Shown: positions 25,477 through 34,108 of the stretch, piece by piece
Layout of the letters: each line of letters starts with the position of its first letter
Position numbering within the stretch: the stretch's first letter is position 1
Notes under the pieces: model-generated
What the model was told of the DNA's origin: nothing
Database searches by the model: none
The model's input: the letters and a program-made list of their open reading frames with translations, nothing else
Program-made: the position numbers and the translations under genes
Assembly (NCBI GenBank): GCA_025454475.1
Contig: JALOOJ010000012.1
Span: forward strand, 1-38,510
Reading direction: 5' to 3'
Origin: Anaerolineae bacterium
GTDB lineage: Bacteria; Chloroflexota; Anaerolineae; B4-G1; SLSP01
DNA: 38,510 bases

Positions 25477-27114
25477 ATGATGGCGCGATGCGTTCGCGGC
25501 CGACTTGCACTATTCGGGCTCCTGTTACTGGCGGCTTGGACGCGCTTCACCGCCCCTGACTGGGACGGCGGCATCGCTGCGCATCCCGACGAGCGTTACC
25601 TTCTGGGCGTTGCCGTGGACGTCCCACTTGGCGCCAATGTCTGTCTGCGGGCGCCGGATTTCCCGTACGGGCATCTGCCCGTTCTGCTGGTTCAGTTGCT
25701 GGGTCGTTGTGCTCCGGGGCAGGATCCGCTCTATGCTGCACGGCTTGTGTCGGCGCTTGCGGGCGTTGCTGCCGTGATTGTCGCCTTCGGCCTTGGCCGG
25801 GAGTTGGCGAGCACGCGTGGGGGCATGCTGGCTGCCGCGGTTCTGGCGTTGTCTCCCTTTCTCATTCAGCAGGCTCACTACTACACCGCGGATACCTTCG
25901 GAATGGTCCTCGTCAGCGCGGCCACTCTGGCCGCGATGCGACGACGATGGCCAGTCGCGGGCGCGATGATGGGACTGGCGGTTGCGTGCAAGGTGTCGCT
26001 TGCCATCGCGGGTATCCCGATGCTGCTTACCGCTGCGCTGGCAGGACGTCGGGATCCGAGACCGGGTGAACGAATGGTTGCAAGTTTCCTCAGGGGGCAT
26101 CTGGCCCGATTGCTGCTGGGAGCTGGGGCCTCATTCCTGTTCGCTTCGCCGTGGTCACTCGTGACGCCGGTTTCATGTTGGCGGGGACCACTGATCCAGA
26201 GCCTGATGGCGAGCGGTCGATTCGAGATGCCTTACACGATGCAGTTCGTGGGCACCGTTCCGTACCTGTATCCACTTGCACAGATGGCGCTATGGGGTCT
26301 TGGCGTCCCCGCGGCCCTTCTGGGTGTCTGGGGGCTGGCGCGCTGGCTACGAGCCGGCCACGGCCTACGATGCACCACGGCCCCCGCTTGGGCCTTCACT
26401 GTGGTGTACCTGCTCACGATGGGGGGGCTCAGCGTGAAGTTTCCGCGCTACATGCTTCCCCTGTACCCGGTATGGTCGGCCTGGGCTGCCTACGGGGTCA
26501 CATCGGTACCCGTTTCGTGGCGGAGCGGTCGTACGATCCTCGGTGGGGTGATGGTCGCGTCGGTGGGTGCGATCGGACTCGCCCAAGTGGGTGTCTACGC
26601 GCGCCCCCATCCGTGGATCCTCGCCTCGGAGAGCATCTACGCTAAGGCCGAGACCGGCGCCGCAATAGTGAACGAAGCGTGGGACCATCCTCTGCCTGTC
26701 CCCCTGCCTGGCTTGTATGGCGATCGGTTTGTGCAGCTTGTGGCGCCGATCTACGACACCGAGACACCTGAGAAGAACCTGCGTCTCCGCGACTTGCAGG
26801 CGCGGGCCGGCGTACTGGTGGTGTCAAGCCGGCGTGGGTACGGTGCTCTGGCGAGGCGTGACGAGCGATTCGCACCAACCCTTCAATGGTACGCCGAGGT
26901 CCTTGCTGAGCGACGCGTGGAAGTGTTCACCCGGTGCCCGCGACTTGGTCCCGTGGCCATATCGGACGATCCCCTGAGCGACGCTCACCTGGGTATGGGG
27001 GCCACGCTGGCCGAGATCTGTGGAACACGGTGGGCCGTTCGCCTTCCGCGCCTCGACGAGAGCTTCCGTGTGTACGATGCTCCTCTGACCCTCCTTCTCT
27101 GGCCCAGACGCTAG
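25477..27114 (+). CDS. PMT/ArnT-like (GT-C fold) membrane glycosyltransferase family protein
   Basis: MMARCVRGRLALFGLLLLAAWTRFTAPDWDGGIAAHPDERYLLGVAVDVPLG... LARLVSALAG; LSPFLIQQAHYYTADTFG; KFPRYMLPLYP; many TM segments. Confidence 0.8.
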   Translation: MMARCVRGRLALFGLLLLAAWTRFTAPDWDGGIAAHPDERYLLGVAVDVPLGANVCLRAPDFPYGHLPVLLVQLLGRCAPGQDPLYAARLVSALAGVAAVIVAFGLGRELASTRGGMLAAAVLALSPFLIQQAHYYTADTFGMVLVSAATLAAMRRRWPVAGAMMGLAVACKVSLAIAGIPMLLTAALAGRRDPRPGERMVASFLRGHLARLLLGAGASFLFASPWSLVTPVSCWRGPLIQSLMASGRFEMPYTMQFVGTVPYLYPLAQMALWGLGVPAALLGVWGLARWLRAGHGLRCTTAPAWAFTVVYLLTMGGLSVKFPRYMLPLYPVWSAWAAYGVTSVPVSWRSGRTILGGVMVASVGAIGLAQVGVYARPHPWILASESIYAKAETGAAIVNEAWDHPLPVPLPGLYGDRFVQLVAPIYDTETPEKNLRLRDLQARAGVLVVSSRRGYGALARRDERFAPTLQWYAEVLAERRVEVFTRCPRLGPVAISDDPLSDAHLGMGATLAEICGTRWAVRLPRLDESFRVYDAPLTLLLWPRR

Positions 27115-27128
27115 CTAGGCCGCGATGC

Positions 27129-27156
27129 TTGTCGTGAGGACCATCCGTGCTAGAAT
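27129..27156 (+). promoter_or_regulatory. sigma70-type promoter for the complex-I-like membrane gene cluster
   Basis: TTGTCG-N16-TAGAAT with TGC extension, 17 bp before the ATG at 27174. Confidence 0.5.
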
Positions 27157-27173
27157 CAGCCCCTGGGACAGGA

Positions 27174-28727
27174 ATGAGTTACTACTACCCGCTACTTCTC
27201 TACCTAGGATCGGGGGGCGGCCTGGTGCTGATGGCCGCAGCCACACTTCCTCGACTTCGTGGGCTGCGTAAACCCCTGTCCGCCACGTGGGCTACGGCGA
27301 TGGCCCTGGTCTGGGCGCTATCTCCTACGAGTGGTCGGTGGGTGCTATCGGTGTGGAGCCCCGGTCGTGTAGCGAGCGGACTGCTGGTGCTCGATGTCGA
27401 ACCTGCCCTGTGGTGGTGCGTCCTGCTGGTTCTCGTCGCGGCGACAGGCACTCTGTGGGTGACCGTTGCACAGCGGCGAAGCGATCTACCTCTGACGGGA
27501 ATGCTCGTCGTCGCCGCAATGACCGCGATCTGGATGGCCCTCGCCTCAGGCTCCCTGCTGATGCTATTGGTCGCGTGGGGCGTCTTTGACGTTCTCTGGG
27601 CTGTGGCCCGTCTTGTTTCAGGGGCTGATGTGGAGCGCGTGATCTGGGCGTCTGCGCTGAATGGTGCGGCATCGATCACGCTATGGATCGCATCTCTCTT
27701 CCTGTTGCGCTTGGGTGACACAGGGCTGTGGTGGCTGATGCGGCCCTCAGCGCCGGTTCTTGCTCTGCTGTATGTGGCTGCCCTCATCCGCGTCGGCTTC
27801 TACCCATTCCAGGTCGGACATGCGTCAGCGCTACGCTCATCGGAGCCGCTGGCGCTGGTGAGCGCCCTGGGGCCCGCTATGGGTGTGGCGCTTCTGTACC
27901 GCCTGAGCGCGTTACCGGGCGCCGGCAGTGTGCCCGGGTGGGTCGTCGGCTGGGGCAGCGCCTCGGTGCTGTGGTCGGGGATCAAGGCGTTCGGAATGGA
28001 GGGACGGCGGTCGATCCTGCCGGCCGCCTACGGCGTATTGCTGCTGACGACCACAGGCGGATTGTCTCTGCAGCGACCTGATGCAGTGGCTCTCTCGCTG
28101 GGGGTGTGGGCAGCCGTATTCGCTTTGGTCGTGACGAACCGCCCTCGGCGTGGCGCATCCTTCGTGCTCACGCTCCCAATGCTGTTCGCGGTTGTCCTGT
28201 GGCTGGGGACGCCTCCTTCGCCGCTGCTCGTGCCTGTGCTTGGTGCCCTATCCGGGTCGGCTGGGCTTGTCGGACGCGCTTTCGTCGCGGTGGGTTTGGT
28301 TCTGATCGTGGCTTCGCTCCTGCGCGGCACACAGCCGCAGTCTTCGGGCCGCGAGGTCGTCGTCGGAACTCAGCTCTGGCCAGTTCAGGCGGGCGGGAGT
28401 CTGCTCATTGTCCTGGCGCTGGTGCTCGTGACGCTGCGCGCAGGTTCTGTAACGACGGTGACGGCGTCGCTGGCGGCCTGGTTTGGTGCAACCCTGGCGG
28501 GCGTTGTCCTTGCTCGCTGGGGCAAGCCGATCGGTCGCCGATGGGTAGAGAGCCGTCCCTGGATTGAGCTCGGTGACCTTACGTGGTTCTACCGAGCTCT
28601 TTGGCAAGGCGCTCAGAGTGTGCTCGGTGCCGTGCGCGTGTCGGCCGAAATAGTCGAGGGCAGTGGGTCTGTCCTGTGGTCCGTGCTGCTTCTGCTGCTG
28701 GCACTAATGGTGATCGGCAGTCGATGA
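27174..28727 (+). CDS. NuoL/NuoM-like (Proton_antipo_M) membrane subunit, divergent
   Basis: MSYYYPLLLYLGSGGGLVLMAAATLPRLRG...; about 14 TM segments; ALIRVGFYPFQVGHASALRSSEPLALVSALGPAMGVALLYRL resembles the TM7-TM8 region of antiporter-like subunits. Confidence 0.7.
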   Translation: MSYYYPLLLYLGSGGGLVLMAAATLPRLRGLRKPLSATWATAMALVWALSPTSGRWVLSVWSPGRVASGLLVLDVEPALWWCVLLVLVAATGTLWVTVAQRRSDLPLTGMLVVAAMTAIWMALASGSLLMLLVAWGVFDVLWAVARLVSGADVERVIWASALNGAASITLWIASLFLLRLGDTGLWWLMRPSAPVLALLYVAALIRVGFYPFQVGHASALRSSEPLALVSALGPAMGVALLYRLSALPGAGSVPGWVVGWGSASVLWSGIKAFGMEGRRSILPAAYGVLLLTTTGGLSLQRPDAVALSLGVWAAVFALVVTNRPRRGASFVLTLPMLFAVVLWLGTPPSPLLVPVLGALSGSAGLVGRAFVAVGLVLIVASLLRGTQPQSSGREVVVGTQLWPVQAGGSLLIVLALVLVTLRAGSVTTVTASLAAWFGATLAGVVLARWGKPIGRRWVESRPWIELGDLTWFYRALWQGAQSVLGAVRVSAEIVEGSGSVLWSVLLLLLALMVIGSR

Positions 28728-29350
28728 ACCCCATCGTAGGCTGGCTCGACCGTCTGTCTGATCTCATCTCGCTTCCCGCGGCCTGGGGCATTTTCGCGGC
28801 TGGCGCGGTTATCTACTTGATCGACGCGTGGCGGATACGATTTTTCGCCCTCATCGTGCAGTACATCTTCATCGGCGTCCTGTTCGCGCGCGTCTTCGAC
28901 ACGCGCCCGGAGATGGCGCTGATGAAGGTGCTCGTGGGCTGGCTGATCAGCGGTTCTCTGCTCGTGAGCGCGGGTGTCCGTCGGCGCGCATCCGCTCGCG
29001 ATTCGACCAAGCTCGTGCGCTGGGCCGCCAACTTGCCGTTTCGCATCCTGGTCCTGGTGACGGTGACGGTCGTCGCGCGGTTGGCTGCTCAGCGGTTCAC
29101 GCTCCCCTTTGTGTCAGCCGACCTGGGGCTGGCGTGCTTTCTGCTGGTTGTGCTTGCTGTGCTTTTCTTTGGTACCGAAGAGACGGATCCAGGCGTTGTG
29201 GGCGTTGGGGTGCTCAACCTTCTGGTCGCGCTTGAGATCTTCTACCTGGCCCAAGATCCGGGCCTGCTGGTGAGCGGCCTGATGGTAGTGGTCAGCTTAC
29301 TGGTTGGGCTTGTGTCCTCGTATCTGATTGTCTCAGAGGCGTCGCCGTGA
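28724..29350 (+). CDS. HyfE/NuoK-like small membrane subunit
   Basis: MNPIVGWLDRLSDLISLPAAWGIFAAGAVIYLID...VGVGVLNLLVALEIFYLAQDPGLLVSGLMVVVSLLVGLVSSYLI; ATGA overlap with the previous CDS. Confidence 0.6.
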   Translation: MNPIVGWLDRLSDLISLPAAWGIFAAGAVIYLIDAWRIRFFALIVQYIFIGVLFARVFDTRPEMALMKVLVGWLISGSLLVSAGVRRRASARDSTKLVRWAANLPFRILVLVTVTVVARLAAQRFTLPFVSADLGLACFLLVVLAVLFFGTEETDPGVVGVGVLNLLVALEIFYLAQDPGLLVSGLMVVVSLLVGLVSSYLIVSEASP

Positions 29351-30786
29351 CCGTGAGTGGCCCGCTCTTTATCATCGGCGCGCTGCTCAGCCTCGCGGCG
29401 GTACTGCAGCTGTTGCGACGTTGGACCGGCATCATGGCCTGGCTCGCGGCCGCTGCAGCCATTGGAGTAGTCGTGTTGGTCGCTGTCGTACCCCTCGATG
29501 GCACGGTCGCGTTCGGCGAGTTCCGTGTCTCCCTCGGGCAACCGCTGGTGCTGCTGGGACGCCAGTTGGTGATTCAGCAAGTCGATCGACTGCCGCTGAT
29601 GTTTATCGCTGCGACGTCTGCCTTGCTCTTCATCGTCGCGTGGCGGCTTCTGCCACACTCGAACTTCTTTCCCGCCGGCTTGGCGGTGCTAGCCATGTTA
29701 TCAGCAGCCCTGATGGTGTCCCAGGTCGTGTACGCAGCCTTGCTGATAGAGATCGCCGCGCTCCTCATGATATTCCCTCTGCATGAGCCTGTTACCACGG
29801 CTTACGGGACCACCTACGGCGGGTCGATCAAGGGCGGCTCGCAGTACATGGTGTACGCCTCGCTGGCGCTCCCTGGGCTGATGGTCACACAGCTCCTGCT
29901 TGAGCAGTTTGCGATCTTCCCGAGTGACGTTGGGCTTCTGCAGACGGCCACAGTCCTGCTGGGCCTCTCGTTGGCGATGCTGCTGGGGGCTGTGCCGTTC
30001 CAGGCTTGGCTGTCGTCGGTTGCCGAAGAGGGTGCGCCGCCCGTGGTGACCTTCATCTTCACCGTGAACCTGGGGACTGTGTGGTTCCTGTTATTGGCCT
30101 ATCTCCAGTCCTACACCTGGCTGAGCCAGCAAGCAGCTTTCGCCTCGATCTTCACGGTGGTCGGATTGGCGATGATGGTCATTGGGGGAATGCTCGCCGC
30201 ATCACAGCGTGGGCTTGGGCGAATGGTCGGCTATGCGACGCTTGTCGACAATGGCGCACTTTTCGTGGCGTTAGGGTCCCGTCAGTTTGCCGGTCTCTCT
30301 CTCTCCATCGTGATCTTGATGGCCCGGCCCGTGGCTCTCGCCCTAATGACCGTGGGGCTTGACGGGCTACGCCGGTACGGCAATGGGAGCGACGACCTGC
30401 GGAATCTGAGGGGTGCCGCCTGGGTGGCGCCGTGGAGAACCTTGGCCTTTGTCATCGGTGGCGTTGCGCTGGCCGGCTTCCCGATCTCGCTGAGCTTCTA
30501 TGCGCGTTGGGGGCTGTATCGTCTCTTGGCTCAGGTGAATCTCATCCAGGCGGTGCTTGGGTTGCTAGGGAGCGCGGGCGTGATGATGGGTGTGGTCAAT
30601 GCTGCGCGTGCGTTCACTGCGCCCCTTCCTGAGGGGGCGGCGCGTCAGGAAGGGGCGCTGGATCGTGTCGTGCTGCTCTTTGTCGTCATACTGATCGGCG
30701 CCACCCTGGGTATGGGCCTCTTTCCGCAGGTAGCCAGTCGGGTCGCACTACAGATGGTTGAAGGACTCAGGTTCTTCGCCAACTGA
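29347..30786 (+). CDS. NuoN/NuoM-like (Proton_antipo_M) membrane subunit
   Basis: ALLIEIAALLMIFPLHEP; LLGAVPFQAWLSSVAEEGAPPVVTFIFTVNLG; LGRMVGYATLVDNGALFVALG; GGVALAGFPISLSFYARWGLY; GTGA overlap with the previous CDS. Confidence 0.8.
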   Translation: MTVSGPLFIIGALLSLAAVLQLLRRWTGIMAWLAAAAAIGVVVLVAVVPLDGTVAFGEFRVSLGQPLVLLGRQLVIQQVDRLPLMFIAATSALLFIVAWRLLPHSNFFPAGLAVLAMLSAALMVSQVVYAALLIEIAALLMIFPLHEPVTTAYGTTYGGSIKGGSQYMVYASLALPGLMVTQLLLEQFAIFPSDVGLLQTATVLLGLSLAMLLGAVPFQAWLSSVAEEGAPPVVTFIFTVNLGTVWFLLLAYLQSYTWLSQQAAFASIFTVVGLAMMVIGGMLAASQRGLGRMVGYATLVDNGALFVALGSRQFAGLSLSIVILMARPVALALMTVGLDGLRRYGNGSDDLRNLRGAAWVAPWRTLAFVIGGVALAGFPISLSFYARWGLYRLLAQVNLIQAVLGLLGSAGVMMGVVNAARAFTAPLPEGAARQEGALDRVVLLFVVILIGATLGMGLFPQVASRVALQMVEGLRFFAN

Positions 30787-30882
30787 ATGGTCCTGGATGG
30801 ATCATCGTCGTGGCGCGATTGACAGGACGGGGTCGAGCCCGTCGGCTTCAGCTTGTCGACTGCGTATAGGTGGGCTGGGGGC

Positions 30883-32487
30883 ATGTCGCTAGACTTTCTA
30901 GACTTCCGGATTCGGCAGCGCGATCATCTCCTCGACATCGCCCGTGCGATGGTCTCGCGGCTCAGCGTACGCGGGGTGCTGAGGATGATCCTGCAGGCGT
31001 CGGTCGACATGCTTGCGGGTGAGTCCGGCCTCATCGCTCTTTCGGATGACGGCGGCGACTTTGGTTTCGTCGCCAGTTACGGTTTGCCCCCGGCGTTACT
31101 GGATTCGTTCCGCCCGCTTGTTGAGGACATTCCGGCGGTGCGACGACTTGAGGACTTCGTCATGCCCGACCTCGCTGAGAAGCTTGTGACCGTCGCCGAG
31201 GTTACCGGGTTACTGCTGCGCCAGGTGGTTGCGCTGCCGATGATCGCCGAAGAGCAGCTTCTGGGCATGATATTCGTCTTCAGATCCCAGAGTCTGCGTT
31301 TCTCGCCGGATGACCGGCAGATACTGGCTAGCTTCGCAGACTACGCCGCGATTGCAGTCAACAACGCCCGCCTCTACGAAGCTGCCGAGACCGAGCGTCG
31401 CCGCCTGGATGCGCTGCTGGACTCGAGTGCCGACGGCATCATGGTGTTGCGCCCGGACCTGAGGATCGAGAGGTTCAACCGCGCACTGGCGACCCTTGCG
31501 GGGTGGCCTGCCGCTGATGCGGTGGGGCGGCACCACGATGAGGTGATCCAGTGGTCTCGGCTAAGATCCCGCGTTAGCCTTGACGATGCCTTAGCTCAGG
31601 GCCTGCTTGCTGCGCAGGGCCGAACGCTGTACGTCGAGGGCGAGTTGCGGCGTCGGAATGGCAGTGTGGTGTCATTGGCCATCACCTATGCGCCACTCAT
31701 CGCACGGAGCGGCCAACTGCTCAACATCATCGGAACAGCCCGCGACATTACGCGGTTTCGTGAGGCCGATACACTCAAGGATACCTTCATCTCGGTGGTG
31801 TCGCACGAACTCAAGACGCCCGTCGCGATCATCAAGGGCTATTCTGAAACGTTGCGCAGGCCCGAGGCACGGCGCGACCCAGCGATGGTCGAGGAGATGC
31901 TTGGCGGGATCACCCAGGAAGCCGATCGTCTCGCGCACCTGGTGGATGACCTGCTCGATGCCTCTCGACTTCAGGCTGGCGGTCTGCCGTTCCGTGATGT
32001 CGACGATGTCGATCTCAGGGATCTGGCTGAGAGAGTCGCGGAACGCTACCGTCCTCGGACCAAAAAGCACTCGCTGTCGCTGGAGTTTCCCGCGGATTTC
32101 CCGTCGGTGTTGGGTGATGCACAGCGGCTCGAGCAGGTTCTCGACAATCTGGTGTCGAATGCGATCAAGTACTCGCCTCGTGGCGGACATGTGACGATTT
32201 CCGGTCGCGCTACGCCGGCCGAGATCTTGTTGTCGGTATCAGACGAAGGTGTAGGCATCCCTCTGGACGAGCAAGAGCGCATCTTTGACCGCTTCCACCG
32301 CGTCGAAGGACCCGAGACGCGCGCAGTTGCGGGCACTGGACTGGGGCTCTACCTTACGCGTGCGATCGTTGAAGCCCATGGCGGCCGTTGCTGGGTCGTC
32401 AGCACTCCAGGGCGAGGATCCACCTTCTACCTCGCGCTCCCCAGAGAGACGAGCCTGGCAATCTGGCGAGACGGGAGTCTGGTATAA
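30883..32487 (+). CDS. Soluble GAF-PAS sensor histidine kinase
   Basis: GAF region (MILQASVDMLAGESGLIAL...), PAS region (LLDSSADGIMVLRPDLRIERFNRAL), H-box FISVVSHELKTPVAIIKGYSETL, N box LDNLVSNAIKYSP, G boxes DEGVGIPLDEQERIFDRFHR, GTGLGLYLTRAIVEAHGG. Confidence 0.95.
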   Translation: MSLDFLDFRIRQRDHLLDIARAMVSRLSVRGVLRMILQASVDMLAGESGLIALSDDGGDFGFVASYGLPPALLDSFRPLVEDIPAVRRLEDFVMPDLAEKLVTVAEVTGLLLRQVVALPMIAEEQLLGMIFVFRSQSLRFSPDDRQILASFADYAAIAVNNARLYEAAETERRRLDALLDSSADGIMVLRPDLRIERFNRALATLAGWPAADAVGRHHDEVIQWSRLRSRVSLDDALAQGLLAAQGRTLYVEGELRRRNGSVVSLAITYAPLIARSGQLLNIIGTARDITRFREADTLKDTFISVVSHELKTPVAIIKGYSETLRRPEARRDPAMVEEMLGGITQEADRLAHLVDDLLDASRLQAGGLPFRDVDDVDLRDLAERVAERYRPRTKKHSLSLEFPADFPSVLGDAQRLEQVLDNLVSNAIKYSPRGGHVTISGRATPAEILLSVSDEGVGIPLDEQERIFDRFHRVEGPETRAVAGTGLGLYLTRAIVEAHGGRCWVVSTPGRGSTFYLALPRETSLAIWRDGSLV

Positions 32488-32582
32488 TGGCACCTTGCTT
32501 CAGGGTGCGTCCACGGTCATGATTGTTGGGTGTCGGGCGCGTCCGGGGAAGAGCCGTCTAGTCTCGATTGAGGAGTGAGTGA

Positions 32583-34010
32583 ATGCCGCCAAGATATGCA
32601 GCAGCTGTCAGCTGTCCCTCGTGTGGGACGAGATTCCAGGTGCCGGTCGAACAGATTCTGGATGTGCGGGTGGACCCATCTGCCAAGAGCAGGTTGCTGA
32701 GTGGAACCGTGAACTCGGCGGTGTGCCCTTCGTGCGGTACAGGCGGTGCGCTGAACTTGCCGCTCATCTATCACGATCCGGCCAACGAGGTTGCTCTGCT
32801 CTTCCTACCCATCGGCTCCGGTCCGACCGAGGTCGAGCGCCAAAGGGCGGCTGGGCGCTTGGCGCGCCAGCTGATGGATGCAATGCCGCCGGAAGAGCGC
32901 AAGGGATATCTACTGCAGCCAGAGACGTTCATCAGCATGGAGTCGATGATCAAGCGCTTGCTCGAGATTGACGGCGTAACGGAAGAGGATGTGGCAAGGA
33001 GCCAGCAACAGCACGAGTTCCTCGTGGCGCTGCTCCAGGCTTCCCCTGAGGCTTGGCCGGAGCTGGTCGCGGAGCGAACGGCGCTCGTCGATGAGCAGTT
33101 GTTCAACCTGCTGGACTATCTACATCAGATCACAACCATGGGTGGCCAGAACACAGACGCTGTTAGCCAGATGGATGCCCTGCGTGAGTACCTTAGCCAG
33201 GAGACGGATGTGGGTCGTCTGCAGGCACGTCGCATGGCGGCCATCCAGGGATTTGCCGATGATCCGTCACGCGAATCTCTGCTCGCGGCGCTGGTCGGGG
33301 CTCCTGACGCGGAGACGGTGCAGGTGCTGGTGCAGTCTGGGATGCCGCTGATGGATTACGCGTTTTTCCAGCAGCTCAACCAGCGAATCGAGCAGGCTAT
33401 CAGCCCCGAGTCGCAGCAGACTCTGCAACAGCTCCGCCGCTCGATCCTTGATCAGCGCGACGCTCTCATGCAGCGGGGGGAGGAGGCGGTTCGGGAACGG
33501 GCGGTGTTGCTCACCAAGCTTATGACGACCGAGGATCCTCGGCTGATGGCGAGCAGCCATCTCTCGGAGCTTGACGACGTGTTCTTCACCGTGATGGGCG
33601 CGCAGATCAGGGAGGCGGAGAAGTCCGGCGATGAAGACTCGTTGCAGGTTCTGAGTCGTGTTGCCGCGGCGGTGAACGAAGTGATGGAGGCGGCAATGCC
33701 ACCCGATGTCGCTCTGGCGCGACGGTTGATGGCTGCGGCGTCCGACGAGCAACTCGACAAACTACTGAGCGGCAACCGCGATCGCCTGACAGCCCCGTTC
33801 CTGCAGGTTCTGAGCACGCTGCAGGAGTCACTCGAATCGCAGGGTCAGGAAGAGGCGGCTGCGCGGATGGATAACATTCTGACCCGAGCACGCCGCATTG
33901 CGCCTGTTGGCCCCGACGCTCAGCAGCAGAGGCCGGCGGTGGCCGCTGAGGCTCCTCCAAGTGCGCGCGAGACGACGACGGCCTCAGGTCTGATCATCGC
34001 CAAGCACTAG
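32583..34010 (+). CDS. CpXC domain-containing protein
   Basis: MPPRYAAAVSCPSCGTRFQVPVEQILDVRVDPSAKSRLLSGTVNSAVCPSCGTGGALNLPLIYHDPANEVALLFLP; a TATAAT box lies at 32483-32488 upstream. Confidence 0.85.
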   Translation: MPPRYAAAVSCPSCGTRFQVPVEQILDVRVDPSAKSRLLSGTVNSAVCPSCGTGGALNLPLIYHDPANEVALLFLPIGSGPTEVERQRAAGRLARQLMDAMPPEERKGYLLQPETFISMESMIKRLLEIDGVTEEDVARSQQQHEFLVALLQASPEAWPELVAERTALVDEQLFNLLDYLHQITTMGGQNTDAVSQMDALREYLSQETDVGRLQARRMAAIQGFADDPSRESLLAALVGAPDAETVQVLVQSGMPLMDYAFFQQLNQRIEQAISPESQQTLQQLRRSILDQRDALMQRGEEAVRERAVLLTKLMTTEDPRLMASSHLSELDDVFFTVMGAQIREAEKSGDEDSLQVLSRVAAAVNEVMEAAMPPDVALARRLMAAASDEQLDKLLSGNRDRLTAPFLQVLSTLQESLESQGQEEAAARMDNILTRARRIAPVGPDAQQQRPAVAAEAPPSARETTTASGLIIAKH

Positions 34011-34040
34011 ACGCGCATCGGTCCTTGGATATCCATGCTA

Positions 34041-34074
34041 GAATGGGATGGGCGCGCCTACGCCCATCCCATTC
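34041..34074. terminator. Terminator-like hairpin between the CpXC gene and polA
   Basis: GAATGGGATGGGCG-CGCCTA-CGCCCATCCCATTC, perfect 14-bp arms followed by CTGTTT. Confidence 0.6.
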
Positions 34075-34108
34075 CTGTTTCCAGTACTAGAGTGAGGGAG
34101 CTGCAACG

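Noticed and set aside
25232-25510. 92-aa minus-strand ORF
   Set aside because: Its upstream part overlaps the promoter; only the last 32 codons could be a leader peptide, and no coding evidence was found.
27147-27173. GTG start of the NuoL/M-like ORF
   Set aside because: This start overlaps the -10 box; the ATG at 27174 fits better.
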